Assembly: GCA_018239985.1 (NCBI GenBank)
Contig: JAFEGK010000008.1
Location: 136,582-200,581, forward strand
Origin: Verrucomicrobiota bacterium
GTDB lineage: Bacteria > Chlamydiota > Chlamydiia > Chlamydiales > Rhabdochlamydiaceae
DNA: 64,000 nucleotides
Reading direction: 5' to 3'
The notes beneath the pieces were generated by a model that did not search any database, was not told where the DNA came from, and saw only the letters and a program-made list of their open reading frames with translations. Position numbers and translations under genes: made by a program. Of this stretch, positions 1 to 9,470 are shown piece after piece. Position 1 is the stretch's first letter. Each line of letters opens with the position of its first letter.

Positions 1-31
1 AAAGCGCGATTACAGTATGTATATTTTCTTT

Positions 32-2143
32 TCAATCGCCAGCAGAATCTGGCATCAATAGATCGGGTAGTTTAAAAGGATTTGGATTACCTGTAGTTGC
101 CTTTGACATATTGACTGTCCCCGGAAGGATCTCGAAATCGGGAGTAAACACCACTAAAAGACTCCTGAGCTGATCAAATGGCTTCCGATCGCCCTCGAAC
201 TTGGCCTTACTGGAAGCAATCAAATCGTCAAATGTATTTTTTCCCATCATCACATTATCTAGTTCTGTTCGGTTAATCGTGATCGTCAGATCTGGATGTT
301 TTGCCTGGACGCCCTTGATATTCGTGAGTGTGGCATTGCTCATTTCTAGCAAATACTTCTCCTTTTTGTCTGGGATCACTAAATTGATGGTGAATCTTAA
401 TCCTTCTGCTTTCTTGGGATCTACACAGATGCCAAGGAAGTCAAGCCAACTATCTGTTGGCATAGCGCGGATAACGTCGGGACCTGTCGACTTTGGCGGC
501 ACCCCACTTTGTATCCCGGTACGCAACTCATAAGCTCCCTGAAGAAAACTGTTGCGCACGCCTGTGCTCTCTTGTTGGTAGCCGAGCTGTTCGAAGGTGT
601 CCGCAAGCAAATTTTTGGCTGTTTGGTTTGTGGGTTCTGCGTAAATAAGCTTGTTTAGGATTTCAGATGCTTCTAGGTATTTGCCCTGATTATACAGTTC
701 AGTGGCCTTGGCGATGATGTTTTTGGAACCACCCATCAGCTCAACATAAAGAGGGGCTGACTGTTCCGGAGAAAGGGGGATCAGTGTCGCCGGATTGGCA
801 TCCCAGTACCCTAAAAAGCGTTGCAAAACGCCTCGGCTATTATTCTTTTCAGAGCCGTGATAGCTATGCGCAGCCCAGTGTTTCTTTAGACTCTGGGGAA
901 GTTCATAAACATTGTGAATTTGATTGATTGTTACTCCCTTATTAGCATAGTGGAGTACTTGATTATTAAGGTTGGCATACGCATCGCGTTGAACGCGCAT
1001 CACATCCTGAATGCGGGCATTTCCCCAGCGAGGCCAGCTGTGCGAGGAAAACAACACTTCAGCTTCGACACCAAACTTATAAAGAGCATTGTTGATCTGC
1101 TTTGACCAGTTTAAGGCATTGCGTACTGGGGCGCCTCGAAGTGTGTAAACATTGTGTATCGTTGCAGTGATATTCTCCGCCGCCCAAAACGCTTTGAACT
1201 GGGGGAAGTAAGTATTCATTTCAACGGGAGCTTCGGTATCGGGAGTATTCTGGAAGACCATTTCTATTCCATCGATTTTCACATCCTCAAAGTCTTCTTT
1301 GATGTACCGATTTGGTGCAATGAGTCCTGTATTACCATTAGCGATGTTCTTGCCAATGCCTTGGTCGACATGACCGAAAGGGCTGCGCGCAAGTAAAACT
1401 CCATACTGGTACTGTGTACGTCTAGACATCGCATTGCCTGCAAACACATTTTCTGAAATTGCCGCTTCAAGAAAACCTTCCGGAGCTATGACACTCACTT
1501 TTCCAGAGAGGACATCGGCTTCATTGACTACGCCGTGCACTCCTCCGAAGTGATCCACGTGGGAGTGAGAGTAAACGACCGCCACAACAGGACGCTTGCC
1601 AAGCTTTTCGTTTATAAACGCAAGGGCAGCACGAGCGGTTTCTTTTGCAGTCAAAGGGTCGAAAACAATCCACCCCGTATCACCCTTGATGAATGTGATG
1701 TTGGCTAAATCAAAACCGCGCACTTGATAAATCCTCTCTGGCACAACCTCGTAGAGACCATAGCCCATGTTCAATATCGCCTGACGTTGCAGAGAGGGAT
1801 TAATGCTTTCAAAATCTTGGCCTTTTAGCAAAAATTCATAACTTCCCATATCCCATGCTACGTTACCGGCATCAGCCATAATCTGCTTGTAAGTAGGTGC
1901 GCTAATAAATCCCCTTTTTGCCTCCTCAAAATCCTCAAAGTCATCAAAAGGAAGTGTTGCCTTTAAGCCATTGCGCAACTCGATCGTATACTTGGAGGGG
2001 AGATTGCCTAAGGGATGAAAATGTTGCTTTGCATTTGAGCTGTCCTGAGGATTGATATTACCTTTAACAATCCCAAAATAGCCAATCACTGAAAAGATAC
2101 CAGTAATAACCAGTATTCCAACAACGGATCGTTTAAATTTCAT
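32..2143 (-). CDS. Alkylsulfatase, metallo-beta-lactamase fold (SdsA1/YjcS type), exported or membrane-anchored
   Basis: 703 residues, the usual size for class III linear alkylsulfatases, which hydrolyse sulfate esters of long-chain alcohols such as dodecyl sulfate. Residues 5-28 form one hydrophobic segment after a basic start, so the protein is exported or anchored on the outer face of the membrane. The binuclear zinc motif HSHVDH is at 193-198 and a second conserved stretch (SSHSWPRWG) follows about 180 residues later. The last ~130 residues (from about 570) look like the SCP2-like substrate-binding domain of this family. It stands alone: its 3' end is near the window edge and its 5' side faces a repeat. 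Family assignment is firm; the natural substrate is not shown by sequence. Confidence 0.93.
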   Translation of the reverse strand: MKFKRSVVGILVITGIFSVIGYFGIVKGNINPQDSSNAKQHFHPLGNLPSKYTIELRNGLKATLPFDDFEDFEEAKRGFISAPTYKQIMADAGNVAWDMGSYEFLLKGQDFESINPSLQRQAILNMGYGLYEVVPERIYQVRGFDLANITFIKGDTGWIVFDPLTAKETARAALAFINEKLGKRPVVAVVYSHSHVDHFGGVHGVVNEADVLSGKVSVIAPEGFLEAAISENVFAGNAMSRRTQYQYGVLLARSPFGHVDQGIGKNIANGNTGLIAPNRYIKEDFEDVKIDGIEMVFQNTPDTEAPVEMNTYFPQFKAFWAAENITATIHNVYTLRGAPVRNALNWSKQINNALYKFGVEAEVLFSSHSWPRWGNARIQDVMRVQRDAYANLNNQVLHYANKGVTINQIHNVYELPQSLKKHWAAHSYHGSEKNNSRGVLQRFLGYWDANPATLIPLSPEQSAPLYVELMGGSKNIIAKATELYNQGKYLEASEILNKLIYAEPTNQTAKNLLADTFEQLGYQQESTGVRNSFLQGAYELRTGIQSGVPPKSTGPDVIRAMPTDSWLDFLGICVDPKKAEGLRFTINLVIPDKKEKYLLEMSNATLTNIKGVQAKHPDLTITINRTELDNVMMGKNTFDDLIASSKAKFEGDRKPFDQLRSLLVVFTPDFEILPGTVNMSKATTGNPNPFKLPDLLMPDSAGD

Positions 2144-2295
2144 CGGATCTCCACTGAGCTTATCCCAAAATTTGATTTTGGATGAGCCTGTATGTTAATG
2201 ATGATAACTATCAAATAAATTTGGAGATGTAAAGTAAATTCTCTGTGATTTTTCTAATTAGATAGGCATTGAAATCCAAGAAGGTTTAGAGGCTG

Positions 2296-2468
2296 TTATA
2301 CCGAAACAACCTGAAGAATCGGTTTTTGGCTGCGACGGCATCCTAGATTTCGAATCCGCCTGCATCGCTCAACCTATTCAGGTTGAGCTGCTTCGTCGCC
2401 GCTGCGCTGATTCAAACTCTAGGCGCCGGCTTTGCCAAAAACCGATTCTTCAGGTTGTTTCGGTATAA
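2296..2468. repeat. 173-bp palindromic repeat, copy 1
   Basis: Begins TTATACCGAAAC and ends GTTTCGGTATAA. The outer 35 bases are a perfect inverted repeat, the interior continues as an imperfect palindrome, and the tip is a perfect 9-bp stem (GCTCAACCT / AGGTTGAGC). Read base by base it is identical to the copy at 48371-48543; a half copy lies at 31288-31325. There is no coding capacity beyond short frames. It resembles a MITE or a REP/ERIC-like mobile hairpin; no transposase of matching ends is in the window. No target duplication is evident when the flanks of the two copies are compared. Confidence 0.9.
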
Positions 2469-2484
2469 CGGATTTGGTTTCGTC

Positions 2485-2505
2485 GCCCATAGTTCTACTA
2501 TGGGC
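2485..2505. other. Short perfect hairpin beside repeat copy 1
   Basis: GCCCATAG, five-base loop TTCTA, CTATGGGC: an 8-bp perfect stem 17 bases beyond the repeat. There is no T-run, so it is not a typical terminator. It may be the tip of another degenerate palindrome; it is absent next to the second repeat copy. Confidence 0.5.
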
Positions 2506-2579
2506 TCCTCATTCGAACCGCTGCGCTTTGATCTGGCTTTGCCTCGCTGGCGCATATTGTCACCTATTTGAGGCTCGGG

Positions 2580-4016
2580 TTAATAATTGTGTGAAGAATT
2601 GTTCACATCTGTAGAGGAATTTTCATTCTTCGACCGGACAGCGGGGGGTGATTTAATCGCCGAATGGTCCTCAGATTTGGGATCGGGTTCCTCTCGATCT
2701 CTCTTCTTACCGACCGGGGATGAGCTGACGGTTGCCCTTTCGTCCGATTCCCGTAAATCTGCTTTTAATTTTTCTTGTAGATTAATTGCTGTTTCGCGCG
2801 TGCTTCGTGCTATATTGTAATACCGAATGTTTTCTAGACGATCAAAGAGAAATGTATCAAGCATCAAGGGGAGCTCAGGGACGTTTTTGAGTTTCTGGCA
2901 ATAGGAGATGTTGAGTTTCTTCAGCTGTATTGGTAGCTTGGGTAATTTTATTAAATTATCGCAACTCTCCAAGTTAAGTTCTCGAAGATTGGGAGGAAGT
3001 TCCGGCAATTCAGTGATAAAGTGGCAGTAGGAGCATTCTAGTACTTCGAGACTAGGAGGAAGAGATGGAAGATCTGCTAAGGAATCGCATTCGCGGATTC
3101 TAAGCTTTTTGAGTGAGTGAGGAAGCTTGGGCAGGCTTGAAAGTCTATTAACACAAATAAGCTCAAGTTCTTCAAGAGATTGAGGGAGGTCGGGTAGGCT
3201 GGAGTTATCAGTGTATGTCAAGACCAGCTTTTTAAGAGGCTGAGGAAGTTTGGGTAGAGTTGAAATAGGACACTCTAAAAGAGAAAGTTCTATCAAAGTA
3301 TCGGGCAGCTGAGGCAGATTTTGGAGTCGATCACACTGCTGACAAAACAGGACTTGAAGCTCCTTAGGGAGATTCGGAAGTGATTGCAGATCTGGTAAAT
3401 AGGGATAAGGTATGACATCGTATTTTGATCCAATAGCCAAAAATTTAAGATTTGGACAAACATCGAATAATTCTACGAGGTCTTCTTCATCGAGATCAAA
3501 TTCCAAAAGATCGGCATATTCTAATAAGTGAGGCTGTTTAGTATCTTTAAGCCATTCAAGAGCTTCACCCTTTTTTTGGGGAGGTAAATGCTCGTGTAGA
3601 GACAATCCTTGATTGAGTGAACGGATTTTTAAAGGAGCTATAGCAGCTCTTTTAAGATTGTGGCTTACGGAGTTGACTTCAGCCACAGTTTTCGGTGTTG
3701 TAAAACTTATGATTTTGCTCCAAATATCTTTTGGTATCTCATTCACTAATGATTCTCTAGCGGGGTCTTGTAAACCAGTGAAAATGACGTTTCTGATTTC
3801 TTGGATTCTGTGGCGTGTTTTATCGTTTGGAATACCCAATTGAATAGCTTTGTCTAAGGTGTTTAGCACCTCTTCTTTTTCCTGCCTTTGCAACTGATCA
3901 AAGATTGAAAATGGGATAGCAGTTAACTGATTGCCCTCTTTTTTGAAGTAGAGGCTATTCTGTATCGAGGCGTCCAGTGTATAGAATTTGTGAGATAGGT
4001 CGGAAATTTTTATCAT
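2580..4016 (-). CDS. F-box-like plus leucine-rich-repeat protein, candidate host-directed effector
   Basis: 478 residues. Residues ~90-130 (from LVNEIPKDIWSKIISF) match the shape of an F-box: a Pro followed by hydrophobic positions and a helix ending in 'VSHNLKRAA'. Residues ~190-400 hold about nine leucine-rich units of ~21-23 residues with the recurring core LPxLPxSLxxLxLxxC. The C-terminal ~60 residues are polar, low-complexity and contain KKRDRE, a possible nuclear-localisation-like basic patch. No signal peptide is visible, as expected for a type III effector. F-box proteins recruit substrates to host SCF ubiquitin ligases, and environmental Chlamydiae are known to carry many such genes; the role here is inference. 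An AT-rich 160-base region with dyad symmetry lies upstream. Confidence 0.8.
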   Translation of the reverse strand: MIKISDLSHKFYTLDASIQNSLYFKKEGNQLTAIPFSIFDQLQRQEKEEVLNTLDKAIQLGIPNDKTRHRIQEIRNVIFTGLQDPARESLVNEIPKDIWSKIISFTTPKTVAEVNSVSHNLKRAAIAPLKIRSLNQGLSLHEHLPPQKKGEALEWLKDTKQPHLLEYADLLEFDLDEEDLVELFDVCPNLKFLAIGSKYDVIPYPYLPDLQSLPNLPKELQVLFCQQCDRLQNLPQLPDTLIELSLLECPISTLPKLPQPLKKLVLTYTDNSSLPDLPQSLEELELICVNRLSSLPKLPHSLKKLRIRECDSLADLPSLPPSLEVLECSYCHFITELPELPPNLRELNLESCDNLIKLPKLPIQLKKLNISYCQKLKNVPELPLMLDTFLFDRLENIRYYNIARSTRETAINLQEKLKADLRESDERATVSSSPVGKKRDREEPDPKSEDHSAIKSPPAVRSKNENSSTDVNNSSHNY

Positions 4017-4180
4017 AAAACTTTAATTAAATTATACTATAAAACATCATTAATTAACAATGATTATAATTATAGTAATTTACTAAAATTAATTTTCTTA
4101 ACTCTTTTATCCGCCTCTACTTTCAACCACTTGTTTCTTATTCACTTGTGGATTAATATGGCCCCAACCAATCAAATTTT

Positions 4181-5104
4181 ATGTCTGTTCTATCTGTCCG
4201 TGAGCTTAGGAAAGTTTATCCTGGCAAAAAGCCTTTTACTGCTGTCGACGGGATCTCCTTCGAATTAAAACAAGGGGAGATCCTCGGGTTGCTTGGCCTC
4301 AATGGGGCCGGCAAGACGACGACGATCCAAATGCTAATGAGCACTCTGAAACCTACTTCGGGCCAGATCCTCTATTTTGGCAAGGACTTTGCCAAACACC
4401 GAAGCGAGGTTCTGCAGCATGTGGTCTTCGCCAGCACCTATGTCAGTTTGCCATGGAATTTGTCAGTCCGGCAGAATTTAGAGGTGTTTGGCCGGTTATT
4501 TTCGATCAAACCGGCAGAATACAGAAAAAAGCGGGATCAGCTGCTCGAGCGATTTGGGATCACAGATAAGCTCGACGCGCGGGTTTCAGGCCTCTCGTCA
4601 GGTCAAATTACCCGGCTGATGCTCGTTAAGGCGTTTATGGTGGGACCGAAGATAGTTCTGCTGGATGAGCCGACCGCCTCCCTCGATATTGAGATCGCCA
4701 AAGATGTGGTCGACTTCATTTTGGAGCAGCAGAAACAAGAGGGGATATCAATCCTCTACACGTCCCACAATATGGCTGAGGTGAGTGAAGTGTGCGATCG
4801 GGTGCTGTTCCTTAAAAAGGGGAAGATCATCGCCGACGATTTGCCTCAAAATCTCGCCAGGGCGGCAGCAAAGAGTGAAGTCGAGCTAGTGATTACCGAT
4901 GAAATGGACAGCGCTGTGAAGATTGCCAAAAAACTCCATATGGATGCGAAGTGTGAACATCGGACAATTACTCTTGAGCTCGATGAAGCGCAAATTGCCC
5001 ACTTTTTATCAGCCCTGGCTCAAGCGGGTGTCGTCTATTCGGGCATCAACATCATCCAGCCCACTTTGGAAGACTTTTTTATGAAAGTTTCGGAGGAGTC
5101 ATGA
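4181..5104 (+). CDS. ABC-2 type exporter, ATP-binding subunit
   Basis: 307 residues with one nucleotide-binding domain: Walker A GLNGAGKTT (39-47), signature LSSGQ (138-142), Walker B IVLLDEPT (158-165) and switch His in YTSHN. Where the Q-loop glutamine is expected (about 82-86) the sequence reads VFAST, so the usual Gln is not seen. The ~90 C-terminal residues form the small regulatory domain typical of DrrA/CcmA-like and polysaccharide/drug exporters. The stop overlaps the start of the permease gene by four bases (ATGA), so the two are translationally coupled and form one transporter. Cargo is unknown. Confidence 0.92.
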   Translation: MSVLSVRELRKVYPGKKPFTAVDGISFELKQGEILGLLGLNGAGKTTTIQMLMSTLKPTSGQILYFGKDFAKHRSEVLQHVVFASTYVSLPWNLSVRQNLEVFGRLFSIKPAEYRKKRDQLLERFGITDKLDARVSGLSSGQITRLMLVKAFMVGPKIVLLDEPTASLDIEIAKDVVDFILEQQKQEGISILYTSHNMAEVSEVCDRVLFLKKGKIIADDLPQNLARAAAKSEVELVITDEMDSAVKIAKKLHMDAKCEHRTITLELDEAQIAHFLSALAQAGVVYSGINIIQPTLEDFFMKVSEES

Positions 5105-5883
5105 GCTTCGGTCGGATTCGGGCGATTTTCTTGCGCTATTTCTATTATTTTGCAAAATTTGATCATTTATCAGAGATGTTCTACTGGCCTACAATCGACA
5201 TTTTCCTTTGGGGGATGATGAGCATTTGGGTTCAAGGGGAGTCGGGAGCTAAGTCAGATGTGGCGCTACTGATTTTAACAGGTCTTGTATTTTGGCAAGT
5301 GATTTGGCGCGCTAGTTATGAGATCACCATGAACGTTTTGCAAGAATTTTGGAACCGTAATTTGGTTAACCTCTTTTCCACACCTCTGAGGCTTGGAGAA
5401 TGGATGGCTGCCACTATGCTCACTAGCTTTACCAAGATTTTGATCACCCTGGCTTTTTCCTCAAGCCTAGTTTGGCTACTCTATTCGCTTAATATCTTCA
5501 ATCTTGGGCTTGCGATTATCCCATTTATCGCGATGCTGACAGTGTCGGGGTGGATGATGGGCTATTTTTCAGCTGGAATTATCGTCTATTTTGGCCAGCG
5601 TTACCAGATGCTGGCTTGGATGATGCCTTTTGTTTTTGCCCCCTTTAGCGCGGTTTTTTACCCCCTTTCCGCCCTCCCTCCTTGGGGCCAGTTCATTGCC
5701 AAAGGTCTGCCGATGACCTACATTTTCCAAGGTATGCGCCAAGTCCTTCAACAGGGGACGTTCTCAACCGAAATGTTTTGGATGAGTGCCCTACTCAATA
5801 CCATTTTCTTGTTTCTCACCATGGCCTTTTTTAAGATCATGTTCGAAAGAAGCCGAGAAAAGGGACTTTCTCGTTTAGAGTGA
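5101..5883 (+). CDS. ABC-2 type exporter, permease subunit
   Basis: 260 residues with about six membrane segments and the ABC-2 permease layout; the segment 'FYPLSALPPWGQFIAKGLPMTYIFQGMR' region near 195-220 is typical of this family. It partners the upstream ATPase. Its last nine bases overlap the 3' end of the branching-enzyme gene, which runs the other way. Likely exports a lipid, polysaccharide or drug-like substrate; the sequence does not say which. Confidence 0.9.
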   Translation: MSFGRIRAIFLRYFYYFAKFDHLSEMFYWPTIDIFLWGMMSIWVQGESGAKSDVALLILTGLVFWQVIWRASYEITMNVLQEFWNRNLVNLFSTPLRLGEWMAATMLTSFTKILITLAFSSSLVWLLYSLNIFNLGLAIIPFIAMLTVSGWMMGYFSAGIIVYFGQRYQMLAWMMPFVFAPFSAVFYPLSALPPWGQFIAKGLPMTYIFQGMRQVLQQGTFSTEMFWMSALLNTIFLFLTMAFFKIMFERSREKGLSRLE

Positions 5884-7764
5884 TTGCTTAAAGACCATCG
5901 TTGAGAGGGGAGGGAGTGTTGCAGTGAACAAATGGAAATCGCCATCAGGTTTAGCCTCGATGGTTTGATAGCGATACTTATTTGTTCCCCCGTATTCTGC
6001 TGCATCACTATTAAAGACCTCTTTCCAATTGCCGCCCCGGTTGAGGCCTAAGGTGTATTGCTCTCTTGGAACAGGGGTAAAGTTGCAGATGATCAGAAGA
6101 ACATCGGATGATCTGGGATCTTTCCGATAGAATGAGAGTACGCTATTGTCGCTGTCGTACATGTTAACCCATTCGAAGCACTCCCAATGGAGCTCAAGGC
6201 TGTGGAGCGCTTTTTCATTGCGATAGAGGAAATTGAGATCCCGCAGGATTCGCTTTATCCCTTGATGCCGTTCAAAGGCGAGGAGGTGCCAATCTAAAGA
6301 GGTCTCATGATTCCATTCATCCCACTGGCCGATTTCAGCCCCCATGAAGAGCATCTTTTTCCCAGGATGGGTGAACATATAGCTATAGAGTAGCCGCAAA
6401 TTAGCAAATTTTTGCCAGTCGTCGCCTGGCATCTTGCTCAGCAAAGATCGTTTCCCATAAACGACTTCGTCGTGCGAGAGAGAGAGAACGAAATTTTCAT
6501 TGAAGAGGTAGTAGAGGTTAAATAATAGCACGCCGTGATGGTATTTGCGGTGGATGGGGTCTTTGGAGAAGTATTGGAGCGTGTCGTGCATCCAGCCCAT
6601 ATTCCATTTGAGGCCAAAACCGAGCCCTCCAAGCGAGGTGGGGCGGGAGACCATCGGCCATGCAGTCGACTCTTCAGCGATCATTTGGACGTAAGGGAAT
6701 GAGGCGTAGACATATTCGTTGAGCTGTTTGAGGAACGAAATCGCCTCGAGATTTTCGTGGCCACCGAAAGCGTTGGGGATCCACTCGTTGGCAGAGCGTG
6801 CATAATCGAGATAGAGCATCGAGGAGACCGCGTCTACGCGAAGTCCATCGAGGTGATACTTTTGGAGCCAAAAGACTGCGCTGCTAATGAGGAAAGAGCG
6901 GACTTCATTGCGCCCGTAGTTGAAGATGTAGCTTTTCCATTCAGGGTGAAAGCCCTTGCGTGGGTCGGCATGTTCGTAGAGCGCAGTCCCGTCGAAATTG
7001 GCCAGTCCATGAATGTCGGATGGGAAATGAGAGGGGACCCAGTCGAGGATCACGGCGATTTCATGCTGATGGAGTTGGTCGATTAGGTACATAAAATCTT
7101 GGGGTGTGCCGTAGCGTCTGCTCGGGGCAAAGTAGCCGATTTTTTGATATCCCCATGATCCGTAGAATGGGTGTTCCATCAGCGGCATGAACTCGACGTG
7201 CGTAAAGCCCATTTCATTGAGATATTTGGGCAGAATTTCGGCCATCTCGCGATAAGAAAGCGGCTGGTTGTGTTCTTTCCGTTGCCAGGAGCCAAAGTGG
7301 AGTTCATAGATTGACATAGGTGCAGAGAATTCATTGCGCTCGGCTTTGATCGTGTCCCATTTGGAGTCACTCCACTGATAGGTCAGGTCCCAGACGATAG
7401 AGGCAGTTCTGGGTGGCTCTTCCCAAGCGATCGCGAAAGGATCCCCCTTTTCTGTTTCGAAGTTTTGAGCGCGGATCACATATTTATAGATTGTTCCCTT
7501 TTTAACCCCAGGGATAAATCCTTCCCAGATTCCCGAGCTATCCCACCGGACAAAGAGGGGGTGGGAGTTGCGGTTCCAGCCGTTAAAATCGCCAATAACA
7601 GTCACTTGAGTGGCGCTGGGAGCCCAGACAGCAAAATAGGTCCCTTCCACCCCATTTACGGTCATCAGGTGGGAGCCGAGCTTTTCATAGAGCCGAAAGT
7701 GATTTCCTTGCTTGAAGAGAAAGATATCGACATCAGTGATGGTCGAGTGAGGGATCGCTTCCAT
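5875..7764 (-). CDS. glgB: 1,4-alpha-glucan branching enzyme
   Basis: 629 residues, GH13 family. It transfers alpha-1,4 chains to create alpha-1,6 branches in glycogen. A single N-terminal CBM48 module spans ~35-120 (ends GDFNGWN, 58-64); the extra N1 module of the E. coli enzyme is absent, which explains the shorter length. The catalytic triad is visible: nucleophile D311 in LRVDAV, acid/base E364 in MIAEES, and D431 in LSHDEV. All GH13 signature regions are intact. Glycogen metabolism is widespread in Chlamydiae. The next gene downstream of its start on the same strand is transaldolase, 43 bases away, so co-transcription from the transaldolase side is possible. Confidence 0.96.
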   Translation of the reverse strand: MEAIPHSTITDVDIFLFKQGNHFRLYEKLGSHLMTVNGVEGTYFAVWAPSATQVTVIGDFNGWNRNSHPLFVRWDSSGIWEGFIPGVKKGTIYKYVIRAQNFETEKGDPFAIAWEEPPRTASIVWDLTYQWSDSKWDTIKAERNEFSAPMSIYELHFGSWQRKEHNQPLSYREMAEILPKYLNEMGFTHVEFMPLMEHPFYGSWGYQKIGYFAPSRRYGTPQDFMYLIDQLHQHEIAVILDWVPSHFPSDIHGLANFDGTALYEHADPRKGFHPEWKSYIFNYGRNEVRSFLISSAVFWLQKYHLDGLRVDAVSSMLYLDYARSANEWIPNAFGGHENLEAISFLKQLNEYVYASFPYVQMIAEESTAWPMVSRPTSLGGLGFGLKWNMGWMHDTLQYFSKDPIHRKYHHGVLLFNLYYLFNENFVLSLSHDEVVYGKRSLLSKMPGDDWQKFANLRLLYSYMFTHPGKKMLFMGAEIGQWDEWNHETSLDWHLLAFERHQGIKRILRDLNFLYRNEKALHSLELHWECFEWVNMYDSDNSVLSFYRKDPRSSDVLLIICNFTPVPREQYTLGLNRGGNWKEVFNSDAAEYGGTNKYRYQTIEAKPDGDFHLFTATLPPLSTMVFKQSL

Positions 7765-7807
7765 AGCCTAGCTATAGAGTAAAGATCGATTAAAAGCAAA
7801 GGCGCAA

Positions 7808-8758
7808 CTACATCAGTGGCTCCAACATCTTTTCGAGCTTCATCAGGTCGTGAGCGAAGTTGCGGATCCCCTCCATCAGTTTTTCGACGGCCATTGCATT
7901 GTCGCAAAGGAGCCAATGGAATGTTTTTTGGTCGATTTTCAGAGGATGGATCTCCATCGATTTGGATTTAGCTGGATCGAGTTTGCGCGGGACATCACCT
8001 GTAGCGCTCTCCAATTCTTTGAGGAGAGTAGGTGCGATCGTCAGTAGGTCGCAGCCGGCCAGCTCAAGGATTTCGCCGCTGTTGCGGAAGGAAGCGCCCA
8101 TCACTTGGGTCTTAATGCCCTGTTTTTTATAGTAATTGTAGATCTCGGTGACTGAGTGGACGCCGGGATCCTCTGCTGGGGCAAAATCTCTTCCCGCGGC
8201 TTTCTTGTGCCAGTCTAGGATGCGTCCGACGAAAGGGGAGATGAGGGTGGCTCCGGCATCGGCGCATGCAATCGCTTGAGGCAAGGAGAACATGAGGGTC
8301 AAATTGCAGTGGATTCCCTCTTTTTCGAGGACCTTCGCAGCTTGGGCCCCTTCCCAGGTTGAGGCGAGCTTAATCAGAACCCGCTTCCGATCGATTCCGG
8401 CAGCTTCGTAGAGGGCGATGAGGTCATGAGCTTTTTTAATGCTCCCTTCAACATCAAAGGAGAGGCGGGCGTCGACTTCTGTCGAAACGCGCCCGGGGAC
8501 AATTTTCAAAATTTCGACCCCAAAATTGACGAAGAGTTTATCGACTGTCAGGGTCATCCGCTCAGACTTCGTTTTGCCCTTTTTACCAAAAGTGATCGCA
8601 TCTTGGATTAGGAACTGATATTCGGGGAGGCCCGCAGCTTTGAAAATAAGCGAAGGGTTGGTGGTTGCATCGGTCGGCTTGAATTTCTTGATCTCTTCGA
8701 TTTCTCCAGTATCAGCAACGATCGTCGTGTATTTCTTTAGCTCATCTAATTTGCTCAT
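7808..8758 (-). CDS. tal: Transaldolase
   Basis: 316 residues, the size of class 1 TalB-type transaldolases of the pentose phosphate pathway. The Schiff-base lysine is K130 in [19 protein letters not shown] at 27-37 and the [11 protein letters not shown] stretch are family hallmarks. A ribosome site (AGGAGA, on the minus strand just before the ATG at 8758) fits. In Chlamydia the tal gene also lies a few genes before the V-ATPase operon, so this is a conserved neighbourhood. Confidence 0.96.
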   Translation of the reverse strand: MSKLDELKKYTTIVADTGEIEEIKKFKPTDATTNPSLIFKAAGLPEYQFLIQDAITFGKKGKTKSERMTLTVDKLFVNFGVEILKIVPGRVSTEVDARLSFDVEGSIKKAHDLIALYEAAGIDRKRVLIKLASTWEGAQAAKVLEKEGIHCNLTLMFSLPQAIACADAGATLISPFVGRILDWHKKAAGRDFAPAEDPGVHSVTEIYNYYKKQGIKTQVMGASFRNSGEILELAGCDLLTIAPTLLKELESATGDVPRKLDPAKSKSMEIHPLKIDQKTFHWLLCDNAMAVEKLMEGIRNFAHDLMKLEKMLEPLM

Positions 8759-8779
8759 GGTGTCTCCTTTTTTTACCGA

Positions 8780-9214
8780 TCATAATAGTTTTAAATTTAG
8801 AAGGGAAGAACTTCGGAACTCCAGCATTTTTTCGAAATCGTCGGCCTTGATTGTTTCTCGATGTCCATTGAGCGTGATTGTCACCGCTTTTCCCTCTTTG
8901 AGGTGAGAGATGAGCAATTCTTGAAATGCGGCCGGCAGTTGTACCCGTTGCTGCCCTTGACGGGTAGGAGCGACGCAGGTGAGAGCATCGATCTGAATTT
9001 TAGCTTCAGCTACAAGGGGGTTATGGACGTGGAGATAGGTGCATAGGCCTGATTCTGTCTGAAGAAATTCGATGTCGATGCCCCTCATGTGATCCTGAGA
9101 TTGATAAAGTAGACGGCTACAGTGAGAGTTTGTTTCGGAGATATGCTGGCAGTTCCATTGGCTGGTCTTCTGGCAAGCGGCAAGCAACAAAAGAAGACTA
9201 ATGGCTCTTATCAT
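8780..9214 (-). CDS. Putative lipoprotein, unknown function
   Basis: 144 residues. A basic start, a run of leucines and the lipobox LLAAC with C14 mark a lipoprotein signal peptide. The mature part has five further Cys in its first half, suggesting a disulfide-bonded periplasmic or outer-membrane-associated domain. It overlaps the end of the next gene upstream by 17 bases, so it is part of a small minus-strand operon of exported proteins (10326 to 8780). No family recognised. Confidence 0.75.
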   Translation of the reverse strand: MIRAISLLLLLAACQKTSQWNCQHISETNSHCSRLLYQSQDHMRGIDIEFLQTESGLCTYLHVHNPLVAEAKIQIDALTCVAPTRQGQQRVQLPAAFQELLISHLKEGKAVTITLNGHRETIKADDFEKMLEFRSSSLLNLKLL

Positions 9215-9470
9215 GCTTGTGGTTCACACCGACCAAAACTAGGGTCAGGGCTCCAACAGCCACCGTCCCGAAGGCAACCGCCCAATTTCTACGCTGGGCC
9301 CGTTGAATGGACTTCAGATAGTCTTCGCTCTCACGGCCTACGAATTTACCTTTGTTGAAACAGTCATCTGTCTCATCGTAGTAGACTTTTGGTTCACAAT
9401 TGTCTTGAGCGCTGACTCCATGGGAGAAGACCAGTCCGAGTACAGTGATTGAAGCAATAATTTTTTTCAT
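9198..9470 (-). CDS. Small exported protein with C-terminal membrane segment
   Basis: 90 residues. A signal peptide (cleavage likely after VSA, residue ~21), a short region with two Cys, one hydrophobic helix (about 64-82) and a His/Lys-rich tail (NHKHDKSH). The layout matches the 85-residue product at 10069-10326, so the two may be distant paralogues. It overlaps neighbouring genes at both ends by a few bases. No known family. Confidence 0.7.
   Translation of the reverse strand: MKKIIASITVLGLVFSHGVSAQDNCEPKVYYDETDDCFNKGKFVGRESEDYLKSIQRAQRRNWAVAFGTVAVGALTLVLVGVNHKHDKSH

Larger units (their letters stand above)
2144..2579. other. Non-coding gap between alkylsulfatase and F-box/LRR gene
   Basis: About 436 bases without a believable gene. 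It contains the upstream region of the alkylsulfatase (2144-2295, AT-rich, no clear promoter seen), the 173-bp palindromic repeat (2296-2468) and a 111-base tail with a short perfect hairpin (2485-2505). Short open frames across the repeat are by-products of its palindrome. Confidence 0.8.

Noticed and set aside
2383-2614. Short plus-strand frames in the 173-bp repeat and its tail
   Set aside because: The same peptide start appears in both repeat copies and the frames are products of the palindrome; no ribosome site and no protein-like sequence after it.
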